DNA of 64,000 bases from Metallyticus violacea (GCA_030762175.1 CM060831.1:76358501-76422500), one strand, 5' to 3'. Positions 11,401 to 23,640 are shown, numbered from the stretch's first letter. Notes: a model not told the origin generated them from the letters alone. A program made the numbers and translations.

Positions 11401-13653
11401 GTGAAACATCCTTGGAACAAGTAAGATGTGCAAATGTTAAGCTAAAATCAGAACTTCAGGGTAAGACACAAGAAATACACTCTTTAAGAAGAGCAATTGT
11501 AAATGAAATCAATTCCTTAAACCCTAAACTGAAACCAACATTAAAAGAGGAATGTCTTCAAAAGCTGTTGCATGCACTGCTTTCAGCTGTTATTGAAAAA
11601 GAAAAAGAATTGCATGATAAAATGGAAAATCATATAAACTGCCTAAATAGTGAGATAACTGAAAAGGAAAGGCAGCATGTTGAGTCAGAGAAGCGCAAAG
11701 ACTCTTGGATTATCCAACTTGAATCTGAAGTGGAGCAGCTGACAAAACAGCTTGAATCATTAGACTCAAAAAAATTGCAAATGATACAGGAAAACAGTGA
11801 TGTTTCAAAAATAAATAAAGAAAAAGAGGAGCTTGTCAAAAAATGCTCTCATTTGGAGCAAGTAATAAAAGCATTTCAGTTGCAAATGGATACTGAAGCT
11901 GAGACAGAGAAACTAAGACACAGGAACCTGATATCAAAAATAAATAGTTTAGAATCCAATATTCAATATAAAGAAAAAATTATCATGAAGTTGGAGGATG
12001 AAATTGAAGCTAAAATTTTCAAGGAAAATCAGCTGCTGGTGAAGTTTGACAATGAAATTAAAAAGAGCAACACCTTGGAATGTAATCTGAATACTTTGGA
12101 GAAGAAATTAAATGAATTAGAACAAACAAAACTGTCTTTGCTAGAAGAAATTGAATATAAATGCACACAAGAAAGAGAGCATAGAGACATGTTAATTTTG
12201 GAATATGAAAAGAATCAAGTTTTGGCATCACAGCTTGCACAAGTAGAAACACACTTGGAAAACACAGCTCAAAAGAATGGCATTCTTATAGAACAAAAGA
12301 CAACTTTGGAACAGAATTTGGAAGAAGAGCAAAAGAAAAACAATGAATTGTTATCAAAGGTGAATATGATGGAACAGGAAACTGGAAATCTTAAATGGGA
12401 AGCAATAAGCATGAAGAATGAATTTGAACAAGAGAAGGCAGAAATGTTTAAGAGGATACAAGAAATGGAGTATGATGTAGAAAAATATAAAACAGAAAGT
12501 ATTGAAAATCTAAAATTTAAAGATATAATGATAAAGCAGCTTGAGCTAGAAGTTGAGAAAAAGCTTAAAAGCTTTGAAAGTGAAACCAAAAAGGTTAATG
12601 AACTGCAATTTAATTTAAAAGTTTTGGAAGAGAAATTGCGTGATATAGAAAGCAAAAGATCTGCTTTATCACGAGAAGTTAAATGCCAACATGAAATGGA
12701 GCAACAACTGCAAGACAAGTTAAATATGGAGATGCAGAAAGCAGAAGTATTAACTAAAAATTTAGCGCAAGCTACTGCACAAAATAAAAACATTATTCAA
12801 AGAAATAAAGAATTGATCAACAGAAACATGAAGTTGGAACTGCAGTATGATTTACTTCAGAAGAAAAAAATGCAAGTACAGTCAATATTAGACATTGTTG
12901 AACAGGAATTTAAAAGCCTGATGGAAGAACTGAATGCTAAAAAATCTACTTTAATTAAAATTTACACGGTTGGAAAACCAATCAAGCAAAATGAGGTAAT
13001 GCAGCAAGGAAATCTGAAAGCAGTAGATGAGTTGAGCTGTGAGCATGAAGAATTCATAATTACATTCCGAAAAGATATTAATGAGATAAAAGAATATATT
13101 TTTGATTTTGATATCTACTGGGAAGAACTGGAAAGTGTAAAAAGTGACAATAACATCTTGTATGAGGAACGTGAGGCTTGTAAGGCAGCATTGGAAACTG
13201 AAAAATGTAAAACTGCGCAACTAGAAAATGAGATATCCAAAAAATCATTAGCAAATGGAAATCAAGAATTGGCACATCATTTGGAAGAGATCGGCAGTAC
13301 AGGAAAACTAACCATAAACGAAGATAATAAACAAATTGCTGCTCGTTTAGAACGTACTGTACATCAGTTATGCAAAGCTGAAAAGGAAAGGGATTACTTC
13401 AAGCAATGTTTGAAACGTGAGCAAGAAGAGCAAAGTTTATTGACTCATGAATTGCAACAGCATAAAACCAAACTTGAATTATGTACATCAAAAAACAATG
13501 CACTTCATACCCATGCAAGAGAGCTCGAGATGCACTTGGAAGAACTGGAGGATAGAAATAATCATCTGGAATTGGAAAGTAGCAAAGCAGCCCATCATAT
13601 TGCACAAATGCAGGAGCAAATAAAGGAGCTAACAGAGGCCTTGGCAGCAACAG
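5431..13653 (+). CDS. Giant coiled-coil protein, 8.2-kb exon b
   Basis: This exon runs from an acceptor in an ATT repeat (TTTTACAG, to 5430) to a donor (AACAG|GTATGG at 13654), open throughout and ending in phase 1. It encodes about 2,740 residues with almost no proline or glycine, rich in E, K, L, N, Q and S in heptads: a long parallel coiled-coil rod. No motor, transmembrane or catalytic domain is visible. The first ~1,500 residues consist of degenerate ~36-residue repeats, many with the core C…LKEKE…LQE.L; pairs (73 residues) and quads (146 residues) are the higher-order units. The remainder is a less regular rod. The open frame extends upstream into the intron, but that part encodes an unlikely poly-Ile run and is not coding. 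Giant rods of this kind include CENP-E, golgins and kinectin-like proteins. Which one this is cannot be told from the sequence. Confidence 0.9.
7302..8459 (+). repeat. Coding tandem repeat, 438-bp (146-aa) units
   Basis: GAAACTCAC recurs at 7302, 7740 and 8178, exactly 438 bp apart. The first two units are almost identical at the DNA level. The third matches closely for about 280 bp and then diverges. Each unit contains four ~36-residue subrepeats, starting with the one containing ILKQKDELLSFLQEKL. An older, more diverged copy of the last quarter precedes 7302. The period is a multiple of three, so the frame is kept. Confidence 0.95.
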
Positions 13654-13850
13654 GTATGGCTTGTATCTTAAACAATTTATTTCTCATATGTTCTTTCCTC
13701 CAGTTACACCATCAATATTTCGTTTTATTTATCATCCAGAGAGATAAAGGATTGTTAAGCTACAAGGGCGGTTTAATAAAGAATTAATGAATATCATTGT
13801 ATGATTCAGTTGAACTACACACTCTTAAAGCTTCACTTACTTTTCATAAA

Positions 13851-13900
13851 TGTATGGAACCGGTTTCGAGAACATTTTGTTCCCATCTTCAGCCATGCTA
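13851..13900 (-). ncRNA. Hammerhead ribozyme-like motif (PLE-A)
   Basis: Minus strand: CTGAAGA (13886-13892), then T, stem II GGGAAC/GTTCTC with an AAAAT loop, then GAAA (13864-13867). The last A begins the palindrome ACCGGT, followed by T as the cleavage-site residue. Stem I is supported by GCATGG before the core and CCATAC after the site (four pairs, one mismatch, one pair). All invariant core bases of a type I hammerhead are present. One extra U sits between the CUGANGA box and stem II. Hammerheads are known from PLEs; activity here is inferred, not shown. Confidence 0.7.
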
Positions 13901-15162
13901 AGGTTCAACTGTCGGATCATTCGTTGAGCTGTGGGAATGTATATTCTGCTCTGGTGGCGGTGTGATAAACTTGTAGTTTATGTTTTCATCCCCGACAATG
14001 TCGAAGTTCATTATGCTGTTTTTGTATTTGTAGATGTAGATTTTCTCCCAGGTTGCTAATTCCGTAGGTCCTTGTACTGATTTTAATAATTTTGTTTTAT
14101 TTATTATGTCGTGATTTTGTGTCCAAAAATGATATGCTACTGCTGATTTCTCTATTTGCTTGTACTTTATGTTCCTGAAATGTTCCTTTAACCGTGTGCC
14201 AATGTTTCTCTTTGTTTTCCCTATGTAGATTTTTTCACATTCTGCACAGTTTATTTTGTAAATACCTGATTTTTCTTCTTGTGGAATACTGTCATTAACA
14301 TTATCAGAAAATTTTGAACATTAAATCTATTAATCGGTGCCAACCTGATATTAAAATCTTTAAGAATATTCTGAAATTTTTTTGTGGCCCATGGATGATA
14401 TGTGAATTTTTTAAAAATAAGTCTATCTTTTTTTGCTGAAAGTGTTGTGGTTTCTTTGATATGTTTTTGTCTCTTGAATTTCTGCACCTTTTTATGTACT
14501 AGTTCTTTTTTAAAACCATTTTTAACTGCTGTTTCTTCTATTTGTTTGTATTCTTTAAAATATTCTTCTTTGCTAATTTGTAGGTTAACTAGCCGGTGTG
14601 TTAAACTGTTAATTACTGCATGTTTGTGTGCTGTAGGGTTTAAACTGTCAGCTTTGATGTGATTATCTGCATGTGTATTCTTTCTGTATATTCCAAATTT
14701 AAGTTTTTCTTGGCATTTCATTATTTTAATATCCAGGAATGGCAGCATGTTATCTGTTTCTATTTCGTATGTAAATGAAATGTTTTTATCTTGAATATTT
14801 AGAAGTTTTAAGGCATCGTCAATGAGTTTTTTGTCAACTATGGCAAATATATCATCCACATATCTGTACCATACCTTAAATATGAATGGAAACGCTGTGT
14901 TGATGTGTGTTTCAAATCTACTCATGAAGAGGTTAGCTAGAAATGGAGATAAGGGGCTGCCCATTGTAAGTCCTGCTTCTTGTTTATAAAATTTTCCTTT
15001 AAAAGTGAAAAAGGCTTGGTTTATGCAAATTTCTGTCAGTTTGATGTATTCTTTAATGTGTATATCATTAATTCCACTTGTTTTTAGCCAATCATGTAGA
15101 TAAATCAGGAGTTTTTCTTTTGGTATGCTAGGAAACAGAGAGGAAACTGTGTTAAGTTCCAA
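13898..15162 (-). pseudogene. PLE polyprotein: reverse transcriptase + GIY-YIG endonuclease, frameshifted
   Basis: The RT part (15162 to about 14300) carries SLFPSIPKEKLL, the GLTMGSPLSPFLANLFM motif and the catalytic RYVDD (near 14851), then the PLE linker with KKFTYHPWATKKFQ. The GIY-YIG part (about 14285 to the stop at 13898-13900) has KSGIYKINCAECEKIYIGKT, RLKEHFRN and a late TELATWEKIYIYK segment containing the usual acidic residue. A single frame slip near 14310 (AAATTTTCTG) separates the two halves; otherwise the downstream frame is clean. The first ~250 residues of a normal PLE ORF are missing. RT plus C-terminal GIY-YIG is diagnostic of canonical PLEs. It is inactive as it stands but relatively young, given its long open frames. 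Confidence 0.85.
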
Positions 15163-15369
15163 TTTTACATTTAAGTAATGATACTAGCTTATTTACAGGC
15201 ATCATTTCTTGTGTTAGAACTATACAATATTTTGTTAGCTTTATGCATAATGTATAGTGGTAGTCTCAGCAAAGTGGAGGATATGTCATAAAAGACATGC
15301 TGCTCTGAAATTCTGCTTTCTTCTAAATAAATCTTTATCTGAGGCCTATGGGTGGTTTATTTTTCCCTA

Positions 15370-16200
15370 CAGCACAGCTCAAAGATGATTTAAAATGTTT
15401 AAAGAGGGAAGGCAATCAATTTCAGAGGAAGGTGAACCTGGCACCCAAATGCAAGAAAACATCACAGCTGCTGTCATTGTGAGAAAGAATTATTGAATAA
15501 CATTAAAAACACTTGTTGATATTCTGAAAATGTCACTGGTGCCACCCACATGGTGATAACTAAAAGTTTAAACATCAAAAGTGTGTGTGCACAATGAGTT
15601 CCAAGACCTGATTCCCAAACAAAAGACTGCATTTGAAGATGATGTTACAGGTAGATACAGACTTTCTTTTAAAAGTAATAGCTGATAAAGCATGGCTCAT
15701 CATTTTGATCCTGAGAGGAAAAGGCAAAGTTCTGTGTGGTCACCAAAAAATGTGATTGCTTCGCTGGGAAAGATGGTCATCTCATTTTATGACATTCAAA
15801 GAGTGGTATGCCAGCATGTTGTACCTGCACATATAACTGTAACGAGGCAATACTACAGAAATATCCTGAAAACTCTGCAAAGCAATATCATACTCTTGCA
15901 AAAAGCCTCATTTCTGTGCAACAAACTGAATGCTGCACCATAATAATGCACAATCACACATCGTAAATGTTAGTGTTGAATATCTCACAAAAACCAATGC
16001 AAAATGTGTTCTTCGCCCTCCCTATAGTCCAGCTTTAGTCCTGTGTAACTTTTTTCTTTTCTTCAAATCTAGAAAATGTCATGGAAGGCATTTTCATCAA
16101 GAACAATGATGAAGGTTTAGGAAATGATTCTAAAAGACATGTCGAAAAATGGTGATCAGCATTTCTTTGAAGACCGGCAGAAATACTAGAACACATTTAC
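15370..16200 (+). pseudogene. mariner transposase remnant (SETMAR-like)
   Basis: Pieces in several frames match mariner transposase in order. An HTH-region piece (FKMFKEGRQSISEEGEPGTQ) lies near 15395. The HFDPERKRQSSVWSPKN segment (cf. 'HYDPETKRQSSVW') is near 15699. A segment resembling 'MLIAFFDSQGVVHHEFVP…TVTAKYY' is read as MVISFYDIQRVVCQHVVPA. A PPYSPALV-like catalytic-D region lies near 16020, and a tail resembling 'DFQHCFEEW' near 16150. Multiple stops and indels have killed it. Terminal repeats were not identified. Confidence 0.65.
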
Positions 16201-16293
16201 ATTGCATCCAGTGGGAACTGTTTCCAGAAAGATCAAAATTATGATGAGTTATGATCATTCTTTATTGAACAGCCTTGTATTTGCATACATAAA

Positions 16294-17062
16294 CAGTAAA
16301 ACCTTGATCTATCATTCCCAAAACAATTGTTTTCCAATAGGTGTCATTCAATTTATGCAGTCCCAAACATTTTACATTATAATTTATATAAATAAAACAT
16401 ACATTCATTGTTCTGTTTTCCCTCATTATTTGTGCAAAAAGTTCAGTCCCAAAGAAATTCTATCCTCAAACTGGAATAATTGAAGCAGAGATCGTGACAC
16501 ATATTTGTCGATACTTTTGGAGCAGCAGGATGATAACTGATGCAAAGAATGAACCAGAATTGCCAATATTGTCAGTTTTGATGCTGTGATAGTGGACAAG
16601 GATGTTTACAAGTGTAGAGTTCAAAATGTTGAACATGCAACATGGTGGGAAGAGTAGCAAATGTTTGTGACAAGGAAGTTGAGTGAGTAAGAGGGGAAAG
16701 AAAATGCAATAGCTGCAGCTGTATCAGTGTTTGCTGAAGCTCTAAGAGCATATGAAACTGTGCAAGTGTACATCTGTGAATATGATAAATACAGTACTGG
16801 GTAACAGAATGTGAAAATTCATTGTTTTGCACAAAAAGAAAAGCAGCGCATGTCAATTAACAACTTTTTTTCAAAGAAAGTGATAAACATGTTAAATGTG
16901 TACATGGTAACATGTAAAATTGATGCATAATGTAGCATTTGCCTATATACTGACTTTATTTATTTTTGAACATAATTTATGCACTTCCTATATCTATCGT
17001 TTTCCTGCATCCATCGGTTGTTGTAACCTGATCCCTCCAAAAAACGAATCAAGGTTCTACTG
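16294..17062 (+). mobile_element. Internally deleted pogo/Tigger-like element
   Basis: The left end CAGTAAAACCTTGATCTATC (16294) and the right end, read inverted as CAGTAGAACCTTGATTCG (from 17062), are terminal inverted repeats of the pogo/Tigger type. TA follows the right end. Inside, only the C-terminal tail of a pogo/CENP-B-type transposase is recognisable, near 16720-16880 (SVFAEALRAYETVQVYICEY, then KEKQRMSINNFFSKK, cf. 'KQRQTSITDFFK'). At 769 bp it is far shorter than an autonomous copy (~2.4 kb). Confidence 0.65.
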
Positions 17063-17489
17063 TACACAGTGTCCCAGAATCTCTGCAATAAATGTGTAGA
17101 GATGTATACGTTAAATTATTATACTCTCATGAACTTTTAACCATGCATGCCATATTGGTTACATCTTTTAGGGGTTCTCTGTAATATTTTCCTTACTGAA
17201 TAAGCTGCAAATCTAATATTCAGTCAATTGAGTTTTGATACTTATTCATTTCCTCCTCTTGCATACTTACATCAAATATAATTTTGTCACCTATTAGTGA
17301 ATTTGACCTGCTTGTCAGTTCACATGGGTAGAATACAGAGCACCAGGAAACTTTCTCTACAGCAGCTCCATGTTGAAAGGGTGCTAGCAACAGCAGTTAT
17401 TTATCTTGTATTAAAATAAAACGTAAATTGTGAATACATATTGTTGAAGACTTTCACTAAAGTTTCATGTATAATTAACAGGACCTAAT

Positions 17490-17760
17490 TAATAATATTC
17501 ACTTTAAGTTCATTGATTGTTTTTGGATTATTTTTATGCACTGCGAAAGAAATAATCTAGGGAATTTTTCTTTTGCAGGCATATATGCTGTCCACTTAGA
17601 GATTCCAGTCTCTGGAGCTAATTTTTGCATTGATTTTGTAGGACTATGCAGCATTATATCCCAGATTTGATCAATTTTTTTGTCTGTTAACATTTAAGTC
17701 TGCCTGTTCTTGGTGCATCTGAACTGAGCTGGTCACACAAAGTTTATTTATCAAATCAAG
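17490..17760 (-). pseudogene. Tc1-like transposase N-terminal HTH remnant
   Basis: The minus strand encodes KIDQIWDIMLHSPTKSMQKL and PETGISKWT, matching the 'SPKKSLRRLSQQTGIS' recognition helix of arthropod Tc1-like transposases. It is preceded by a diverged 'GSV…RSGRP'-like stretch. Only the helix-turn-helix region is left. 17063-17489 shows nothing recognisable. Confidence 0.5.
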
Positions 17761-17764
17761 CATA

Positions 17765-18935
17765 GTATTGCAATTTGGACACTTGGAATTAGGAAAATGC
17801 ACACAACATTTAGTTATACATTTTCTGATCATCTTTGCAAAAAAATGTTTCACCAAAAGGATGTTTCTTCAGTACCAAAATTTATCACCAGTACACTGTT
17901 GCATTGTAACAATATTCTGTCTTAAAACATACACACTGCAATATATACTGAATTCCCCAAGACAAACCATGTCGCATTACCCTTCAATTTATTGTTACCT
18001 ATTGAAGAATGTGCCAATGACCTCAGCCTGGTGGCTGCTGCCAACTTGAATAGATTTTTAGCAGCTGGTCGTAACTTGACTCAGTGCGAAGTAAGTTCCC
18101 TGGTAAACTGCATTTGGCAATGCCAGTGAAACAAAGAGAACAATTTTCAAAGAAAAATGTATAGAAATATCTATAATGCATTCTCAGTACTCAAATATTG
18201 ACAATTGCTAAATCAGCTGCTGCTTTTCCCAACGCTTACAGCATAATGTGAATTGCCTATTTTGAAAAATGTTATGCAATACTGGGGCATAAGGTATATA
18301 ATTTTACAATTTTAAAAATATTTTACAAAATATCCGCAGAAATTATTTTAACACAGTAGTTGCAATGTTCTCTCATAAGGTACATTTTCAGTTCGTTGAA
18401 TTTTGTAGAAATGTCTTCTTTGCTGTTTGTATTTAATTTTTGGCTCACAGTGCTTGTTCACATATAACAAAATAGGAAAAGAGCATGTCTTAGAAATATT
18501 TATGTTTTAATAATTTATGGTTAACGTATATACTATGTACCTTAAATTAGGAGTACACCTTCTCAACATAGTATGATATTCACTTAAGGGGTAGAACTGG
18601 TTTTGTAGAAAAAACTTCTGAATTTTTGTGTTAATTTTACTTGCAGCAGATGTATTCTTTAAATATGCAGGCACATGATATTTTTAATGCAATTAAATTT
18701 AAAGGATGTTTAAAATAATTTAGTATTATGTGCCTTTGTATATGTTACTCTTATTACATGTATTTTATGAATGAATGGTCATAAATTGTAATATCACTTT
18801 TTACATGGACTGGAGAATGAACGAGTGAATGCTTTATTTCTGCATAATTCTGGTACATTAACTTTTACTATTTATACAACTATTCATGGAGTGCTTGTTT
18901 TCGAATCTATATATTTAACATCCTAGGTTTATATA
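17765..18935. other. Intron sequence without recognisable feature
   Basis: AT-rich sequence with short frames only. No splice-bounded exon, RNA gene or transposon signature was seen. Confidence 0.5.
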
Positions 18936-18939
18936 TAAT

Positions 18940-20260
18940 AGATCCTACTTTCCACTATCTATCCCTTTCAATATTACCTCCTAACTATCCTCTTCCTTTA
19001 CTTAAATCACTTACATCCAATACTTCACTCTTACCTTCCCTAGTAAAATTACAAATTTTTCTCAAAACTCCTTACTGCCCTTTCTAAAAAAATTTAATAT
19101 CAAAATTGCTATCTGTAAGTTATCTCATTTCTAATCCATACTTCTGCAATTATATAGTATAAATCCTTCTCTGCTTCCACAAAGTGGGCACTTCAAAATT
19201 TTGTACCACCACACTCGAGGTGCTTATTTTCTTTTTCTTCCATATGAAGCATTCTAATTTCACCTTTGCTCTTGTAGTCCTTTCGTCTGTCCCTGAGTTT
19301 TTGGTACCATCTATTTCGAAAGTACTCCCGAAGGGCAATGATACCACACTCCAATCTCTTGTCTTCCAGACCATCCGCTGACCAACTGGATCCTCCCTTC
19401 CACTTCTCCCCACCATGTTATCTGTTGCACTCAGCTGTTTGATTGAAGTCCCATTCATTGGTGACGTAATTAACATACTTGCCACTACGTGCTCTGCTTC
19501 CCCTCTCTGTTGAATGCTTGTTCCTTGGCTGCTGGTTATTACCCTTTTTTCTCTCCTCTATCTTCTCCTCTGGTCTTAGTTCCTTGACCTTGATGTTGCA
19601 TCATTGGAATTCCATCAATCCATGGCTGCATACCACACATAAAGGTGATTTCTTCATTTCTAGCTTTTTTCATCTCTTATTATCTGCTCTTATTTCTCAT
19701 CTTTTTTCTTTCCATAGTCATTTTCATTAAATATTCCTATGCTTTTTAATTTCCCAGTTTTATTCTAATACTTTCCATTTCAAATTCATTCTAATAATAT
19801 TGGCCTTGATCTCTCATCCCCTCTTCCAATTCTCCAGGAGTCTCTAACTTCCCATCCCTCCAGTTTGATGTCCAACATTCCTTCAATAACTTCTTCTACT
19901 CTTACCATTCTTTTCCCCCTCTTCTTTCTTCAACTCCAAAAATCACTATATTCAGCTTCCTGATAGCATTCTCCGATTTCTCCATTTGAACTATTCTGTT
20001 CCTGCATTCCACTATTTCTCCTCTTAATTCTTCGAACTGTTCAGTCTTCTGTTTTATATCTTTAATGTTATTCTCCCCTCGCTGATTTTAATTTCCTTGA
20101 CCTAAACATAGCTTTCACTTCCTCCATTACTGGTCCTAGGTTTTGATCCACTCCTCCAATTCTGATAGACCTGTGAACACTAGCACCTTCCAGAAACTTA
20201 TTGTTTTAGGCCATTTTGTTTATCCAGACGTTTGACTTTTCATCTGTTGCACTGCCAGCT
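18940..20260 (-). pseudogene. LINE 5' region: ORF1 with coiled coil and zinc-finger-like tail
   Basis: Read from 20260 leftward, a heptad-rich stretch (…IVECRNRIVQMEKSENAIRK) is followed by LNIVIFGVEERRGKR, a segment ending WEVRDSWRIGRG, then RSRPILLE. This is the coiled coil plus RRM-like order of LINE ORF1 proteins ('NIVIFGL…RLGK…RPI'). Further on, near 19150-19260, HLECGGTKF and KCPLCGSREGFILYNC in neighbouring frames look like a PHD/zinc-knuckle end. Frames are interrupted. The C/T-rich plus strand is typical of the LINE fragments in this window. Clade not determined. Confidence 0.55.
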
Positions 20261-21085
20261 CCTTGCTATTTACCACTGCAACATAATACCCCACTTTCCC
20301 TCACTCGTGAGGGTTCTCTGAACATGCTCAAGCAAGCAACTCTCATGTGGACTAGTGTTTAATATACCAAGTGAGCTAAATGCCCCTTAATATTCTGGAA
20401 GATATGCAGTCTGTTAAGCCATAAGTGACAAGATGATCAATATTTTTATGCTTTACATGTAAAGTAACTTCTGACTGTAGGCCTGCCCTATAAAGCAAAT
20501 CAGTTCTTTGGACATCCCATACCAGAACAGGACATTCTAAAAACATGCAGTTTTAATAAGTTGATTGTAGCTAGGTCTATTATCCAACCATATTAAAATT
20601 GAGCTATGTGATCTGATAATATAGTCCAGCTAAATGTGCAATGAAGGTTAATAACAATGATTCGAGGATTAAAAAACAATGATGCAATGGCAAAATTATG
20701 ATGGTTTGCTTACTAAGTACTAACTTCTTCAAATTGGTTAGTTTGATCAGTGCAAGCAGTATTGGGAATGCATTTGGTGCCAGTTGGTTTAGTTGTGTGA
20801 GTAATACCACAAGGCTATATTTTTTTTCTCTTTCTATTATTTTGAGCCCCTATATTTTTAGGAATTATTGTTTAAATTGTTCTAGGTAGTTTCAGCATGG
20901 AAAATAATAAGTGTCAAAAATTTACTTCCTTGAAAGCATTACGTTAAAATAAGAAGTTGACTAATTAAATTCAAATGATATGTATGTCCCATTTGACTGG
21001 TATTATATTGATGTAATATTTTGAATGTGGGCTGCTTTCACTCCTCAGGCATATGGTTTTAACATAGGTTTTGTCCCAACCCTTC
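20261..21085. other. No recognisable feature
   Basis: The stretch adjoining 20260 may be 5' UTR of the antisense LINE. The rest is AT-rich intron with short unconvincing frames. Confidence 0.4.
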
Positions 21086-21089
21086 ACTA

Positions 21090-22110
21090 TGTGTTCTGCA
21101 GATGAGCACATTCACATGCTCTTTATCTACAAAGAGTCGAGATCAATTGCACAGCAAACTCACCATCTATATCAGGAGAGATATATGAAGACTAATGGCA
21201 AATAAGTTTCAGAGTGTTGAAAGATTACATCAGCACCAATTGCAAGAGTATTTGCTGTTAAGACACACTAATGACATCCATTGTGAAGAGGCTGTTTTGA
21301 ATGCTCTCCTGAATAATCCCCTTTAGTACAGGAACAGTTATACAAGAGATGAACATCAGCCTGTCTTTTTGATGCTAATATGGTATGCTAATAAGTTTCA
21401 TCCCTATCATTTGCGTCTACATCAAGACCTCCACAGAGATTTTGTTGCCTGGGTGAACTTCTGTGAATGTGTGCTAAGCCAAGTGGCAAATGATATGGGG
21501 CTTGTATCCAGAATCCTGTTTTCTGGCCATTGGAGATCTCATTACAAGGGAACCATAAATTGTCATAATATGCACTGCTGGAGTGTTAATAATCCCAACT
21601 GACTAAGGAAGACAGCATTCCAAGTGAGATCTGGAGTAAATGTCTGGTGTGGAATCTTGGGTGACCACCGTATTGGAACATCTTTCTTTAAGGAGCATCT
21701 AACAGGAGCACTCTACCTCTATTTTCTCTGCAATGAGCTCCTACTGCTGCTAGAGGATGTACCACTGGAGGAGCGAGTAACAATGTGATTTTAACATAAT
21801 GGAGCTCCACTATACAGATTGATAGTGCTCTGCAACCATCTAAATATTGCACATCATAGTCATTGGTTAGGGCGATAAGAGCCAGTCTCCTGGCTAGCCA
21901 GATTACCTGATCTAACACCCCTAATACTTCTTCCTCTGGGTATATTTAAAGCAAGATTATGTAGAGGATCCAGAATATCTTGAGAGCCTTCGCCAACATA
22001 TCATGGATACATATAGATCACTTACATTGGCCTGTTGCAACAGATCAGAATTTCCATTCAGCAGCATGCTCAGTTGTGCATTAACCAAATCATCAGTTTG
22101 AGCACTTGTT
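21090..22110 (+). pseudogene. Tc1-like DDE transposase, near full length, inactivated
   Basis: Across several frames the order of an arthropod Tc1-like transposase is preserved. An N-terminal 'HMLFIYKESRSIAQQTHHLY' segment lies near 21120. YHLRLHQDLHRDFVAWVNFC and VLSQVANDMGLVSRILFS lie near 21400-21525. GVNVWCGILGD is near 21640, a tract resembling 'FQHDGAP' near 21790, and a C-terminal 'HQFEHLLEN' near 22090. The first catalytic Asp (normally in 'LFTDE/LFSDE') reads SGHWRS, so it is lost. Stops and indels are frequent. The same family is seen at 0.7, 17.5 and 58.1 kb. Confidence 0.7.
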
Positions 22111-23510
22111 AGAAAACCCATATTACTACATTTACCTTCTCGCCCACTGGCAACCCTGATCTAGTTGAACTCTGTTAAACAAAAGAGCCCTTTCGGGGTG
22201 ATACTAACATCCAAATACTGAAGATAAGTGCACAAGATAATAAAAAATAATGAATTTCTGTATACTACATGCCATATCTAGCATAAATTGTAGCTCTACT
22301 GTTGAAACCACCATGCTAAAATGTACTTTGTAATTTCCTTATTGTCTTAGATCATCTTATGACCCTTATTCCATTTTTTATAGCTATACCTATGTCAAAT
22401 TAAAACCATTACCTACTTATAGTTATCAACAATAAAAAAACACTAGAATAATAGAATTAAATGCAAAATAAAAATAAAATACAAAAAAAAAGCAAGTAAT
22501 TTAAAATTAAGAACATTCACAGTGTCTAATGTAATAATATTTTAAATCATGACAATTTATTAATATTGAAACACATTAAAATATAAGGTTGCACGTTTGG
22601 TCCAAACTGCCTTTTCATTAACAGCTATTCTACTACATATCTGTTGAGCTACATAGCAAGCTGAGAGAGAGGACTTGCCTATAAGGGTAGATATGAAATA
22701 TTTGTATGGTTATAGTATACATTTTCTGTTATGCAAACGCTTCGTTATCATCTGTTAGCTTTTTGAGTGCATTGATGGCCAATATGTACTATAATATCTG
22801 CCATGGTCCTTTCACTAAGTGTACAACTGAAGATATGTATATTGCAGTATTTGCTTATCATAGGGACTGATGTTTATATGTTGGACTATATATTGCTGTA
22901 CATGGGGCAGCTGACTCATGCAGTATAAGTGGTAAGTTCAATATGTTTAACTTCAAAATTTTTTTTACAACTTTCTCTTTTTGGAATGCCAATTATAATT
23001 CTTAGAACTCTTTTCTATAACTTAAATATTGAATTACTACTAACAGAGCTTCCCCATAATGGTAATTCTTAGAACATTTGCAAGCAAAACTAAGGAAAAT
23101 TACAAGTTTTAAGTAGATCGGAGGCTTTAGTTGATAATGAACGAAGCATACTCTACTCGGCTTCACTTCCAGTTTTTCTATTTGTTTATCCCAGCTAAAC
23201 TTTTATCCAACCATAATCGTACAAATTTTGTTCCCAGCTCATAATTTACAAATTTCTATACTTTGTGCTGGAAATTTAGTGCTACAGTTTTCTTTTCTTT
23301 TCTTTCATAGGTTTGTTTATTTCAGACCAATCAGTAGTATATACAATGATGCAAGCAAGCACCATCCACCAAAATACACAATAATAAGAAATGTTACCAA
23401 AATTATGCAGGAAACATCTAGCAGCCAGCATTGTTAATAAAACTACTAAACAGGCCATGGTCACCATAGGGATTATTCTATTGAAAGAAAAATCTCTATG
23501 GCAGATCCAG
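22111..23510. other. AT-rich intron, no recognisable feature
   Basis: No exon-like or transposon-coding sequence was found. A TTTTCTTTTCTTTTCTTTC run lies at about 23290-23307. Confidence 0.45.
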
Positions 23511-23514
23511 AAAT

Positions 23515-23640
23515 TGAGCCAGGGACCCTAGGAGTAGAAGTCAAGAACCATGGCCTGATTAGTTTAGGTACCCCTAGGTTTAAGGACTCCCCTGCTGCAC
23601 CTTAACCATATCGCCGTCACCTTCTCCACTGGAGTAATGT
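23515..23640 (-). mobile_element. Possible tRNA-derived SINE fragment
   Basis: On the minus strand GGCGATATGGTTAAGGTGCA resembles a class II tRNA A-box region, followed after about 70 nt by GGTCCCTGGCTCAATTTC, a poor B-box match. It is not similar to the other two SINE families here. Low confidence. Confidence 0.3.

Larger units (their letters stand above)
13790..15175 (-). mobile_element. Penelope-like element PLE-A, 5' truncated
   Basis: An antisense PLE begins 136 bp after the donor of the giant exon. From its 5' side (15175) it has the terminal-repeat string TGTAAAATTGGAACTTAACA, a partial reverse transcriptase, a GIY-YIG endonuclease, a hammerhead-like motif and the terminal block ending ATACAATGATAT. 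The same terminal block recurs at 27.5-27.8 and 53.5-53.7 kb, and the TGTAAAATTGGAACTT string also at 44.98 kb. The RT lacks its N-terminal third and is fused to the terminal repeat near 15150, as in PLEs whose ends form pseudo-LTRs. Confidence 0.85.

Noticed and set aside
12269..12793. 174-aa minus-strand open frame
   Set aside because: Cys/Ser/Phe-rich shadow of the Lys/Glu-rich coding strand of the giant exon.
5431..13653. Firm identification of the host gene as CENP-E or a golgin
   Set aside because: Only general coiled-coil character is visible. No motor, GRIP or kinetochore-specific motif lies in the window. A database search with the exon c-f sequence, which is less repetitive, would decide.
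13654..13787. Coding sequence past 13653 to the stop at 13785
   Set aside because: The donor AACAG|GTATGG is good, the composition changes abruptly to hydrophobic residues, and the next exon fits the phase exactly.
14402..14662. 86-aa plus-strand frame
   Set aside because: Shadow of the antisense PLE reverse transcriptase.
16572..16856. 94-aa minus-strand frame
   Set aside because: Lies inside the pogo-like element opposite its transposase tail; shadow frame.
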